NCBI GenBank assembly: GCA_002780005.1
Contig: PEWV01000013.1
Span: forward strand, 1 to 62,490
Origin: Candidatus Aquitaenariimonas noxiae
GTDB taxonomy: Bacteria > Omnitrophota > Gorgyraeia > Aquitaenariimonadales > Aquitaenariimonadaceae
Reading direction: 5' to 3'
DNA length: 62,490 nucleotides
The notes below the pieces were generated by a model. The model was not told the origin of the DNA. It did not search any database and saw nothing but the letters and a program-made list of their open reading frames with translations. A program made the position numbers and the translations under genes. Shown piece by piece: positions 1-8,444 of the stretch (position 1 is the stretch's first letter; the number at the start of each line of letters is the position of its first letter).

Positions 1-26
1 ATCGTCAGCATATAGATTATAAATCC

Positions 27-1184
27 ATGAAATCCGCGAGGGTTATAAAAGAGAAAAGCATACCGTTTATTAAGCCTTTTTATCCTAAGCCCCAAGCTTT
101 ATGTAAAAATTTTAGAGCATATTTTAAAGAAGGTACTTATAATGAACAGACTAATGCAATCTTGGAATTTGAAGAAAGACTTTCTAAATTTTTAGGAGTA
201 AAATATTGTGTAAGTGTCTGCAATGGAACGCTGGGCTTAATAATTGCACTTCGCGTTTTGGATTTAAAAGGAAATGTTATCCTACCTAGTTTTTCTTTTT
301 CTGCCACAGCCCATGCCCTAACATGGAACGGTATACGTCCAAATTTTGTAGATATCGATCCTAAAACTTTTAATTTAGAGCCTAAAAAAGTTAAAAAGGC
401 CGTTAATTCCAGAACTACTGCAATTTTAGCTGCACATATGTTTGGTAATCCCTGTCAGATAGAACAATTGCAAGATATCGCTAAACAGTATAATCTCAAA
501 TTAATTTTTGATTCTGCCCATGCCCTAGGATCGACGTATAAAAATAAACTCATAGGAAGATTTGGAGATTTAGAAGTTTTTAGCTTTCATGCTACAAAAC
601 TACTCCCCGTAGGGGAGGGGGGCGCCGTAGTAACTAATAGTAAAAAGCTTTACGAGAAATTAAAATACGTCAGAACCCAAGGCAACAGGGGTGACGGGAA
701 CTGTATTATTGTAGGGCTTAATGCTAAGATTAGTCCTTATGGCGCAATGATAGGGTTGGAGGGGCTTAAGAATTTTAAAGTAAAGCTTTCTGGCCGCATC
801 AAATTAGCGCAATACTATTTTGATTTGCTCAAAAAAATCCCAGGAATACATTTCCAAGAGATTACAGAATGTGCCGAGTCCAACTTTCAGTATATACCTA
901 TTGTAATCAATAAAAAACAGTTCGGATGTTCTCGCGACAGGCTTTTTGATATTTTGAAGCGAAAACACATTTATACCAGAAAATATTTTCATCCGCCTAT
1001 TCATAAATTTAGGTGCTATAAGCATATCTTTAATAAAGAAAACCTTAAAAACACCGAAGATATCTCCAATAACATTCTTTGCCTTCCATTTTATGATAAT
1101 ATTAAAAAATCCACCATAGAGACCGTCTGCAGCAATATTAAAAAGCTTGCAAACAGATTTACTTTGTCCGATGAGCATATATAA
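27..1184 (+). CDS. DegT/DnrJ/EryC1/StrS-family PLP aminotransferase
   Basis: Sugar-nucleotide aminotransferase family, fold type I PLP enzyme; members usually aminate a keto sugar nucleotide used for surface glycans. The 385-residue length is normal. Seen: the N-terminal substrate loop, the FDSAHALGS stretch (about 161-169) with the PLP-binding Asp, and FSFHATKLLPVGEGG (about 186-199), where Lys191 would form the Schiff base. There is no Shine-Dalgarno before the ATG and the frame stays open to the window edge, so the true start may lie upstream. It overlaps the next radical SAM gene by 14 bases, suggesting one operon. The family call is firm; the substrate is not knowable here. Confidence 0.9.
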   Translation: MKSARVIKEKSIPFIKPFYPKPQALCKNFRAYFKEGTYNEQTNAILEFEERLSKFLGVKYCVSVCNGTLGLIIALRVLDLKGNVILPSFSFSATAHALTWNGIRPNFVDIDPKTFNLEPKKVKKAVNSRTTAILAAHMFGNPCQIEQLQDIAKQYNLKLIFDSAHALGSTYKNKLIGRFGDLEVFSFHATKLLPVGEGGAVVTNSKKLYEKLKYVRTQGNRGDGNCIIVGLNAKISPYGAMIGLEGLKNFKVKLSGRIKLAQYYFDLLKKIPGIHFQEITECAESNFQYIPIVINKKQFGCSRDRLFDILKRKHIYTRKYFHPPIHKFRCYKHIFNKENLKNTEDISNNILCLPFYDNIKKSTIETVCSNIKKLANRFTLSDEHI

Positions 1185-2265
1185 ATTTCCTAAACTCATA
1201 TACGGACTTCTCGCTGGTAGAGGTCCTTATACGGGGCCTTATTCAATTCAGTTAGATCTTACTAACGCCTGCAATGCCCAATGTATATATTGCATGAATT
1301 ATTCACCGTTGGGTTTAGAAAAAGAATATGATAAAGATTGGCAAAAAATAAGGCTGTCTTTAGAAGACATAAAAAAGCTCATTCCAGAATTTCAAAAATT
1401 GGATGTAAGAATAGTTACTCTGTGCGGCAATGGAGAGCCTTTTATGCATCCCGACATATTGGAGATTGTACGGTTAATAAAAAGTTCTAATATAAGCTGC
1501 ATAGTGAGAACGAATGGGATTTTGATAAATAGAAAAATAATAAAGGAACTTTTTAATGTTGGATTAGATACTATCGATTTAAGTCTATGGGCAGGAACGG
1601 CAAAAGAATACCAACAAATGCATCCCCAGGAAAACCAAGATACTTTCCATAGAATAAGAGATTGGTTATATTATCTAAATGAATTAAAAAAGAATCTTAA
1701 AAGAAAGAAACCGGAAATTAGGGTTGTTAATGTGATTGGCGCCTATAATTATAGCAGTATAGGCGAAATGCTTTCTTTCGCTTATGATATGAATATAAAC
1801 TATGTAGTTTTTAAATATGTTGTTACCGGTAGTTTTAAAAACGAGGTAGCTAAAGGATTAGAACTTACCGAATCTCAGAAAAAAGAATTGCTTAGAATGT
1901 GGGACCTTTCATGTTATAAAAATAGAGTTAGGACTAATTTTTACTATTTCAGAAAAGAATTAAAAAAATCTTTCATACCCAAGAGATGTTACTTTGGTTG
2001 GTTATATACTCGACTAAAAGTTACCGGAGAGGTGAACCCATGCTGTGGATGCTTAGACCTTGAAATGGGTAATTTTAAGGAAACGCCGCTTTCTTTAATT
2101 TGGGGACAAAGTCGATATCAAGAATTCAGAAGGGAAACGATAGCCTCTTTGGATGGTGAATACTTTCGTCACTGTTTATGTACAAAAATCTGCCCACATT
2201 GGTATAGCAACAGTTTTTTGGATAGATATTTTAAGATATTTGCACCCATCAGGAATTTGTTTTAA
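1171..2265 (+). CDS. Radical SAM protein with SPASM-type C-terminus
   Basis: Radical SAM enzyme. The N-terminal part holds a CNAQCIYC motif (CxxxCxxC) for the 4Fe-4S cluster that cleaves S-adenosylmethionine, followed by a GNGEPF motif typical of the family. The C-terminal third has Cys-rich segments (PCCGC and HCLCTKICPHW) that fit a SPASM/twitch auxiliary cluster domain. The frame is open from a TTG at 1147, but the ATG at 1171 gives a normal N-terminus; either way it overlaps the aminotransferase end, so translation is probably coupled. Homologues in glycan loci modify sugars, lipids or peptides; the substrate is unknown. Cytoplasmic and presumably oxygen sensitive, which suits an anaerobe. 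Confidence 0.85.
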   Translation: MSIYKFPKLIYGLLAGRGPYTGPYSIQLDLTNACNAQCIYCMNYSPLGLEKEYDKDWQKIRLSLEDIKKLIPEFQKLDVRIVTLCGNGEPFMHPDILEIVRLIKSSNISCIVRTNGILINRKIIKELFNVGLDTIDLSLWAGTAKEYQQMHPQENQDTFHRIRDWLYYLNELKKNLKRKKPEIRVVNVIGAYNYSSIGEMLSFAYDMNINYVVFKYVVTGSFKNEVAKGLELTESQKKELLRMWDLSCYKNRVRTNFYYFRKELKKSFIPKRCYFGWLYTRLKVTGEVNPCCGCLDLEMGNFKETPLSLIWGQSRYQEFRRETIASLDGEYFRHCLCTKICPHWYSNSFLDRYFKIFAPIRNLF

Positions 2266-2273
2266 AGAAACTA

Positions 2274-3530
2274 TCATTTGTTTAATAAATTATTAAAGAT
2301 TTGAGATAACTTTCCCGTCAATTCTTTCCTTTGAAATTGCTTGGTTGTTTCTAAATTGTTGCATGCAGTCATGTTGCCCGATTTCCATTTTTGGTAAATA
2401 CTTAGTAAAGCCATCTTAATTTCAACTATATCATCGGGCTGTACTACAATCCCCGCGCCACATTCTTTTGTTAACGAAGCAAGTTCGCTCTGAAGGGGTA
2501 CTAAGGCCAGAATAGTTTTTCCAGAAGCAATGTATTCATAGGCTTTAGATGATATAAACATTTCTTCATCCCGCAGAGAAGATGTTATAAGCAACAGTAC
2601 ATCTGATTTTATAATTTCTTCTATGCATTTTCTGTGAGGAATGAGTCCCATATGACAAACAATGCTCTCAAGTTCTAATTCTTTAATCAACCTATCGAAA
2701 GATCTCAATTCCACTTCACCTATAAATCTTACTAAGATATGTTTGCTTATCTCTGGATTTTCTTTTAACATTGCACTTAATCCTTTTAGAAAATACGAAG
2801 GCGTACGACTCATATAAAAACTGCCGGTATATGTTATAAGCATTTTTTTTGAATAGAATTTATCATTTTGCTTCCAGGCATTAATAAAATCCTCATCGTC
2901 ATAACCATTAGGTATAACCTCTATTTTATCTTTCAGAAAACCGTATAAATTTAAATATTTCTCCTTTGTCAACGAAGAAGTACAAATCATAAAATCAGCT
3001 TTTCTTAATATTTTTTCTTCTATAACTCCTGCCTTAACACGATACTTAGCGCAGTTCCGGATTTCATAAGGATTCAGGCTCCACGGATCGCGGAAGTCCA
3101 ACACAATAGGTAGTCCTGTTATATCCTTAATTTTACTTGCAACTATAAAATTTACATATGGTTTTCCCGTTGCATATATAATATCAATGCCCTCCTTGTC
3201 TATAATATCGCAACCATGACTTACGGCGAAAGGAGTCCAAAATAATTTATGGTATTCTGAAGTTTTAATTGTTTGCCTTATTTTAAAACTTATCCATGGA
3301 GGTATAAGGGCAGCAGGATCAAAATCTAAAAAACGATATATTTTTATTGATTTTGGAACATCATTAAAAAAATAAAAATCTTTGCTTTTAGAATAAATAG
3401 TTTTAGCTGTAAAAACTATAGGATTCCAATTAAATGAGGGTAGATATTTAACAAACTTTGCAACCCTAAGAATCCAAGAAGTATTGCGAAACGGTGGAAA
3501 ATAGTATGATATTACCAAGACTTTTTTCAT
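2274..3530 (-). CDS. Glycosyltransferase family 4 (GT-B fold)
   Basis: Retaining GT-B glycosyltransferase, 418 residues. The N-terminus (MKKVLVISYYFPPF) is the typical GT4 opening. An N-terminal Rossmann half carries VVLDFRDPWSLNP-like residues, and the C-terminal half has ITYTGSFYM (about 233-241), GLIPHRK and the SSKAYEYIASGK donor-binding region with the family's Glu. It likely adds one sugar to a surface glycan precursor at the cytoplasmic face. It faces the radical SAM gene with only 8 bases between stops. A TATAAT-like box lies about 8 bases upstream of the ATG (3538-3543, minus strand) with no clear Shine-Dalgarno, so the mRNA may be leaderless. Sugar specificity unknown. Confidence 0.88.
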   Translation of the reverse strand: MKKVLVISYYFPPFRNTSWILRVAKFVKYLPSFNWNPIVFTAKTIYSKSKDFYFFNDVPKSIKIYRFLDFDPAALIPPWISFKIRQTIKTSEYHKLFWTPFAVSHGCDIIDKEGIDIIYATGKPYVNFIVASKIKDITGLPIVLDFRDPWSLNPYEIRNCAKYRVKAGVIEEKILRKADFMICTSSLTKEKYLNLYGFLKDKIEVIPNGYDDEDFINAWKQNDKFYSKKMLITYTGSFYMSRTPSYFLKGLSAMLKENPEISKHILVRFIGEVELRSFDRLIKELELESIVCHMGLIPHRKCIEEIIKSDVLLLITSSLRDEEMFISSKAYEYIASGKTILALVPLQSELASLTKECGAGIVVQPDDIVEIKMALLSIYQKWKSGNMTACNNLETTKQFQRKELTGKLSQIFNNLLNK

Positions 3531-3640
3531 CAGATATATTATACCAATATTATAGAAACTAAAAAAGCTTTTCGATAAAAAAATATCATATCAGCGGTCT
3601 TATTATTTATCAAGACCCTTTTCTTTTATGTGTCTCTATA

Positions 3641-4408
3641 TTAAACAGACTTACTTAAGACAACAATAATACCGTTGCCAAGAAAGCCGAAGAATAGGTT
3701 TAGAATTTTAACTAATAAGATATATACATAACACAGCGGACGATACCTGTTTATCAAATCGTGTATTGTTTTGTTCACATAAAGAAGAAGGAAAAAATGG
3801 TATTTTAGATAAACTAATTTTACGTTCGATGAATCTTTGATAAATTTAAAAAACCATTTTACATCTATCTCATTCGTATAGTAACCATCGTAATCCGGCT
3901 TGATTAATCCTAGGCGTCTGCCAATTTTTGAAATAAAGCATTTTCTTCTGTCAACAATGCACACGATTTTTCCAATTCTTAACGATTCTCTTAAACAAAG
4001 TTCCATGCTATCCATATGATGTGCAGAATTGATTAAAAATACTATATCAAAAATAGAATTTTTAAACGGCAAGGACATTCCGTCGCCCAATACGGGGGTG
4101 CACTGAATATTTATATCCCTAAAATAATATTTACAAATTCGCAACCTCTTGAGATTGATATCCAAATTTACTGCATAGAAATCCTTAGAGTTGTTTTTTA
4201 TATATAATATTTCGTTGCCTTCGCCACCCCCTACGAATACCACTTTCTTGCCATGTATGTTTCCCATTCTTTTTAGAACGGTTGCAAGAATTTGTGTGTG
4301 CATGGTATGGAATGAAAGACTATAGTATAAGCTTTTTTCCACAGTCTCTTTTAATTGACGGGGATAATTGTCTAAGTTTCTATTTTTGTTTCGTCTCTCA
4401 AAATGCAT
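3641..4408 (-). CDS. Class I SAM-dependent methyltransferase
   Basis: 255 residues. Motif I VVFVGGGEGNE (about 56-66) is the SAM-binding glycine loop, followed by an acidic residue after the second strand (NLDIN) and a D-x-V-F-L-like motif (FDIVFLINSAHHM, about 120-132), as in Methyltransf_11 proteins. The hydrophobic C-terminus (about 205-250) could contact the membrane. It lies on the minus strand upstream of the GT4 gene, 110 bases away, and may be cotranscribed with it. A role in glycan or lipid methylation is inferred only from the neighbourhood. Confidence 0.8.
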   Translation of the reverse strand: MHFERRNKNRNLDNYPRQLKETVEKSLYYSLSFHTMHTQILATVLKRMGNIHGKKVVFVGGGEGNEILYIKNNSKDFYAVNLDINLKRLRICKYYFRDINIQCTPVLGDGMSLPFKNSIFDIVFLINSAHHMDSMELCLRESLRIGKIVCIVDRRKCFISKIGRRLGLIKPDYDGYYTNEIDVKWFFKFIKDSSNVKLVYLKYHFFLLLYVNKTIHDLINRYRPLCYVYILLVKILNLFFGFLGNGIIVVLSKSV

Positions 4409-4743
4409 AATCTTAACTTATTTTTCTTTTATCAAGCATCTCTAACCCTCCCGCATTGGCTTTCCGATATGCCCACGCGGCATAAAATCAAAGTATCATT
4501 TTTTAGTAAAGTCTAATGTGAAATATGAAACTTTCGGAGTTATTATAGCACATTTTCTGTAGCATACATAGCAATGATGCAAAGCAATCTTAACGGATTT
4601 CTCTATTCGCAAAAACACACAAAAATGGTTGTTTAAAAAAATAGGCTTGTGTATAATGATATCCAGCATCAAAGGAGCGCGAGAAGGTGAAAGCTATATA
4701 TTCACATTAATTTCCTAGGGTTTGAAAAAAAGGAGAATAATGT
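4409..4743. other. Divergent intergenic region
   Basis: This 335-base gap separates two divergent methyltransferase genes. It is AT-rich and holds a good plus-strand promoter (4629-4657) and, on the minus strand, an extended TATAAT-like box (4542-4547) that could serve the 4408 gene with a leader of about 125 bases. A small inverted repeat (ATGCC and GGCAT around 4473-4484) is visible. I see no open frame with family resemblance here. Confidence 0.5.
4629..4657 (+). promoter_or_regulatory. Sigma-70-type promoter for the 4744 gene
   Basis: TTGTTT (4629-4634), a 17-base spacer and a perfect TATAAT (4652-4657). The expected start is near 4664, giving an 80-base leader before the ATG at 4744, which has an AAGGAG Shine-Dalgarno. 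Confidence 0.6.
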
Positions 4744-5706
4744 ATGAAGATAGTGGAAAGCTGCCCGGTTTGCGGAAATAGCAATATAAAATGCTTATAC
4801 AAAAAGACTTTTTTATACCCTGGTAATGGCATTCAGTCAAATCTGCTCGATATAAATTATGAACGGTTAAGGATATTATTTGATTATATGCTGAAAGGAA
4901 CCAAATCAGCTTGTTTTGCATTCATAATATGCAAAAATTGCGGGTTTGTCTTTCTTAATCCACGCTTTGAAGACAGGGAAATGGAGCTTAAATATGATGC
5001 CATCAGGCAGCTTGGGTTGGTGCAGGCAAGATTATCGTTACTATCTGTGCGAAGTTTAAAAAGGCGTTCAGAAATTATTTATAATACCATAACAAAATAC
5101 AAAAACAAGAAAGTCGCTGGATTTCGAATACTCGATTTTGGGGGCGGAGGCGGTTATAATCTGCGCTTATTTGCAAAAAATAACCTATGTTATATAGTGG
5201 ACTATGAGAAGCCCCATCTTCAGGGAGATGTTAAATATTTATGCCAGACGGCAGATGAAATTACACAAGAGATAAAATTTGATATAATTTTGTGTTGTCA
5301 CGTTCTCGAACATGTAGCTGATCCTGTAAAAATATTGCAGAAGTTAGCAAGCCACCTTGTTCCAAATGGAATTTTATATATTGAAATACCATTTGAATGC
5401 TTTCCTAGTAAGTTTAAAAATCTACAAAACCCGCTGACGCACATCAACTTTTTTTCGCCATCTTCACTGTTATATCTACTATCAAGCTGTGGTTTTGGCG
5501 TAAAAAAGAGGTGTGGTGTTTGGAAATGGTTAATTCAAAATCAGCACTTTTGGCTAAGCGTAATTAGCGAGAAAAATGGGCAGGGGCTTCCTAAATACGG
5601 CGCGGGCTACAGGGATACGGTTCGCTGTATGAGTAATCCCTTGTTATCTTTATGTGCTAGATTGGGCGATTTCAAAGGAGGGATTTACAGTAATCCAATT
5701 TACTAG
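4744..5706 (+). CDS. Zinc-ribbon class I SAM methyltransferase
   Basis: 320 residues. The N-terminus has a CPVCGN pair (Cys 8 and 11) and a second pair in IICKNCGF (about 61-68), forming a zinc ribbon as in sugar C-methyltransferase-like proteins of glycan loci. The methyltransferase core follows: ILDFGGGGGYNL (motif I, about 128-139) and DIILCCHVLEHVADP (about 180-194), the Methyltransf_23/11 signature. A good AAGGAG sits 10 bases before the ATG. The C-terminus ends abruptly next to a glycosyltransferase remnant, so the 3' end may have been altered by recombination. It probably methylates a sugar or glycan intermediate; no specific substrate can be assigned. Confidence 0.82.
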   Translation: MKIVESCPVCGNSNIKCLYKKTFLYPGNGIQSNLLDINYERLRILFDYMLKGTKSACFAFIICKNCGFVFLNPRFEDREMELKYDAIRQLGLVQARLSLLSVRSLKRRSEIIYNTITKYKNKKVAGFRILDFGGGGGYNLRLFAKNNLCYIVDYEKPHLQGDVKYLCQTADEITQEIKFDIILCCHVLEHVADPVKILQKLASHLVPNGILYIEIPFECFPSKFKNLQNPLTHINFFSPSSLLYLLSSCGFGVKKRCGVWKWLIQNQHFWLSVISEKNGQGLPKYGAGYRDTVRCMSNPLLSLCARLGDFKGGIYSNPIY

Positions 5707-5786
5707 TCAAAACAAAATGGTTCAGTTTTTGTCCATTGTTAAAATCCAAGATAAAATGGAATACCATATATTACCAAAGAGAAATT

Positions 5787-5957
5787 TCATTTTGGAGTCT
5801 TAGACCAGCCTTGTGGGGCCACGCTGCTCATATTTTTTTCATTGGCACTGATTATGCGTACCGAGAAATCAGCCCTAGCTAGATATTTCAAGAATTTGGC
5901 TATTCTTATGCTGCCTACTCCATCACCGCAGTACGAAATTGTTAATATTTTCTTCAT
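5787..5957 (-). pseudogene. N-terminal remnant of a GT4 glycosyltransferase
   Basis: A 56-codon minus-strand frame begins MKKILTISYCGDGVGSIRI and continues AKFLKYLA. This closely parallels the opening of the intact GT4 protein encoded at 2274-3530 (MKKVLVISYYFPPF, then RVAKFVKYLP). After about 43 residues the resemblance stops and a TGA follows, so only the first strand-helix-strand of the Rossmann half remains. It lies downstream of the 5990 sulfatase-fold gene on the same strand and next to the 3' end of the 4744 methyltransferase gene, which suggests a deletion joined the two. There is no clear Shine-Dalgarno. Seen: the frame and similarity. Inferred: decay. Confidence 0.6.
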
Positions 5958-5989
5958 AGATCGTAATTATTTAAAAAAGTGGTGCGTCT

Positions 5990-8080
5990 CTATTGGACAT
6001 ATTTCAACGCTTTAAGTTGTTGCATTAGTGCCTGGCCCCGAGTTTCTTTAAAAACATTAAGTCTTACCTTTTCACAATGGTTTTTATAAAAATCAAGTTT
6101 TTCCTGCATAAATTTTAAGATCCCAGGTTCTGCAGAAACTAAATTATTCAATTCGTACGGGTCGCTTGTCAGATTGTACAGCTCTTCACGGCCACTATTT
6201 TTTATATCTCTGCACTCTGATTTTATGGTGTAAATATACTTCCATCCGTCATTTTTTATTATACCCTTAAGCACAAATCTACTCCTGTCAAAATCTTCAT
6301 CAATAAACCCGTATTCAAAGAGTTCGGTATCGATCTCGTTTTCCATCAATTGTAAAAAGCTTACCCCGTCTAAATATGATTTGCAGGGTACATTTAGAAA
6401 ATCTAATATTGTGGGCATGATATCAATGCTTCTTACCCATTGGCTGATAACCTTTCCTTTAGGATGGGCTTTGCCATATTTTATAATCAAAGGTATGCTT
6501 AGCACTTCTTGATATATAGTTTGTCCGTGTCTCCAATTGTTATGTTCTCCAAGAGACTGGCCATGGTCTGCAGTGATTATAATCAAGGTTTTATTATAGA
6601 TCCCCAACGTTTTAAGTTTTTTTAAAAGTTCGCCTATATAAGTATCTGCAAAATGTATCTCAGCGTCATATAATGCGACATAATCCTCCTCATCGCTGTT
6701 TGAATCATAGGAAAACAAATTTCTATAAGGCCGTGGAAGTGAAAACGGCCAGTGCGGTTCCATGCAGTGTATGAACATAAAAAAGTTCTGATCTTTATAT
6801 TTCTCAAGCCACCCTATTATCCTGTCATTGTCGGCTTTTGCGTTCTTTCTATCAAGCCAGGTGAAACTCTTGCCGGTCACCTTTTGCATAAAAGATAAAT
6901 TTTGCAAGATAACGTGATGTATCTTGTCTCTCATTCTATAATCATCAAAAAAGTCAAAACCCTGATCAAAATTAAATATTTTTTTAAGTACTGGCGTAGC
7001 TACATACCCGTATGTTACATATCCCTCTTTTTTTAGTATCTCAGGAAGCGTAATCACTTCATCGGGCAGAATACTATTGTCATAAACAGCCATATGTACG
7101 CCGGGATACAGTGAAGTCAACAACGAAGCGACCGAAGGTCTAGTCCAAGATGCCTGGGCGTAACAATTTTTAAATAAGATTCCCTCTTTTGCGATAGAAT
7201 CTATGTTGGGGCTTGTCTGCCTTTCATAACCGTAACACCCAAGATGGTCGGCCCTTAAACAATCTATTACGATCAACAGTATATTCACATCGTTTTTGAC
7301 GCTGGAAGATATTTTTCTATAACCAGTAGTCGATTTTTTAGCAGCCCAATCAAATCCAAAAATAGCAATACAGGTAATAAGTACCACGGAAAGCAAGGCA
7401 ATCAATTTTAAATGAAATTTTATGCGCCGTCGGGTATAAAACCAAAATAAGGCTATATATAAAACACTGTAAATTAAAATTATGGCTAAACCCAAGACGA
7501 TTAAAATAAAAATGAAATGCAAAGAATTTCCTTTACTTATGATGTTAGACGAAACATCAAGCGGCTCGTATAAATTAAAAAAGACTATGAAAACAATAAA
7601 CGAAAACAAACTTAATACAGTGCATTTCTTGGCCATTCCTGCTTTGCTCATAAAAAAGTATACGGAATAAAATGCTATAAAAACCAAAAGACATAGGAGG
7701 GGTATTAAAAGCTCGGATAAAAAGACAGGTGTGCTTAATATTTGGATACCTGTTAAAGAAATCCAGGATGTTATTAGCAGTATGCAACATAAAAAAAAGT
7801 ATTTTTGAAGGTTAGTTTTTGATCTTACGAAAACATCAAAAATTTTATTAATAGTAAACAAAAATATAGAAACGGAAACGGAAAATAGTAAGAAAAAAAG
7901 AAAAACAGGATGGTTAACAAGCGGGTACCTTTCTAGTATGACTATTAATATAGAATGTTGATAAGATGTTATCTTTTTAATGACAGAGAGAAAGAAATGT
8001 GTGAAATTTGAATTGTTGATTAAAGATATAACCGGAATAATACCTAAAGCGCTAAACGTATATTTTTTTGTAAACCTCAT
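5990..8080 (-). CDS. Membrane-anchored sulfatase-fold (alkaline phosphatase superfamily) enzyme
   Basis: About 696 residues. The N-terminal 240 residues hold six or seven hydrophobic segments, followed by a sulfatase-type domain outside the cytoplasmic membrane. Seen: the metal-site strand NILLIVIDCLRADHLGC, the active-site segment ASWTRPSVASLLTS (near residue 310), ITADHGQSLGEH and HWPFSLPRPYRN. Aligning WTRPS with the sulfatase CxPSR motif puts Thr at the nucleophile, as in LtaS/EptA-type transferases, rather than a Cys or Ser matured to formylglycine. It may therefore be a phosphotransferase or hydrolase instead of a true sulfatase. The ATG at 8080 is chosen; a GTG at 8089 is in frame. A TATAAT box at 8101-8106 sits very close to the start. 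Confidence 0.8.
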   Translation of the reverse strand: MRFTKKYTFSALGIIPVISLINNSNFTHFFLSVIKKITSYQHSILIVILERYPLVNHPVFLFFLLFSVSVSIFLFTINKIFDVFVRSKTNLQKYFFLCCILLITSWISLTGIQILSTPVFLSELLIPLLCLLVFIAFYSVYFFMSKAGMAKKCTVLSLFSFIVFIVFFNLYEPLDVSSNIISKGNSLHFIFILIVLGLAIILIYSVLYIALFWFYTRRRIKFHLKLIALLSVVLITCIAIFGFDWAAKKSTTGYRKISSSVKNDVNILLIVIDCLRADHLGCYGYERQTSPNIDSIAKEGILFKNCYAQASWTRPSVASLLTSLYPGVHMAVYDNSILPDEVITLPEILKKEGYVTYGYVATPVLKKIFNFDQGFDFFDDYRMRDKIHHVILQNLSFMQKVTGKSFTWLDRKNAKADNDRIIGWLEKYKDQNFFMFIHCMEPHWPFSLPRPYRNLFSYDSNSDEEDYVALYDAEIHFADTYIGELLKKLKTLGIYNKTLIIITADHGQSLGEHNNWRHGQTIYQEVLSIPLIIKYGKAHPKGKVISQWVRSIDIMPTILDFLNVPCKSYLDGVSFLQLMENEIDTELFEYGFIDEDFDRSRFVLKGIIKNDGWKYIYTIKSECRDIKNSGREELYNLTSDPYELNNLVSAEPGILKFMQEKLDFYKNHCEKVRLNVFKETRGQALMQQLKALKYVQ

Positions 8081-8089
8081 TTTTATCAC

Positions 8090-8444
8090 GTCTTTTTTAT
8101 ATTATATACTTTTTTTCAGATTTAAAATAGTTAATTTATACAAATATTAAGGAGTACAATAGCCAGCAGAAAGGCATTGTTTAAAACGGGAAACTGTTAT
8201 ATAATATAAAAAAATGTTATAAAACTCTTAACCCAGAACAACATATTAGGGTGATGCTTATTGTTTCAAATAACCACAAAAGACAGATTAAATCCCCTTA
8301 AACATAAGAAGTAGTAACTTTTTAGTTTGATAAGTTTTATTAAGCGGGGTAACTTAACGATTCTATTAGCCTATTTTTTGTCAGATGTAACCCTGACAAC
8401 ATGTTTCCAGCACGGCAGTTACTATAAGAAGGCGGATTTTTTAA
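8090..8444. other. Divergent intergenic region with long leader
   Basis: A 355-base AT-rich gap between divergent genes. It contains a minus-strand TATAAT (8101-8106), a strong plus-strand promoter (8177-8205) and a leader of about 230 bases before the lyase ATG. In the leader I see the perfect hairpin TGTCAG/CTGACA (around 8380-8399) and an imperfect CCCCTTAA/TTAAGCGGGG pairing (around 8296-8350). I do not recognise a known riboswitch. Confidence 0.5.
8177..8205 (+). promoter_or_regulatory. Sigma-70-type promoter for the 8445 lyase
   Basis: TTGTTT (8177-8182), a 17-base spacer, TATAAT (8200-8205). Expected start near 8212. It probably drives the 8445-16119 plus-strand series, as the following intergenic gaps are short. 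Confidence 0.6.
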
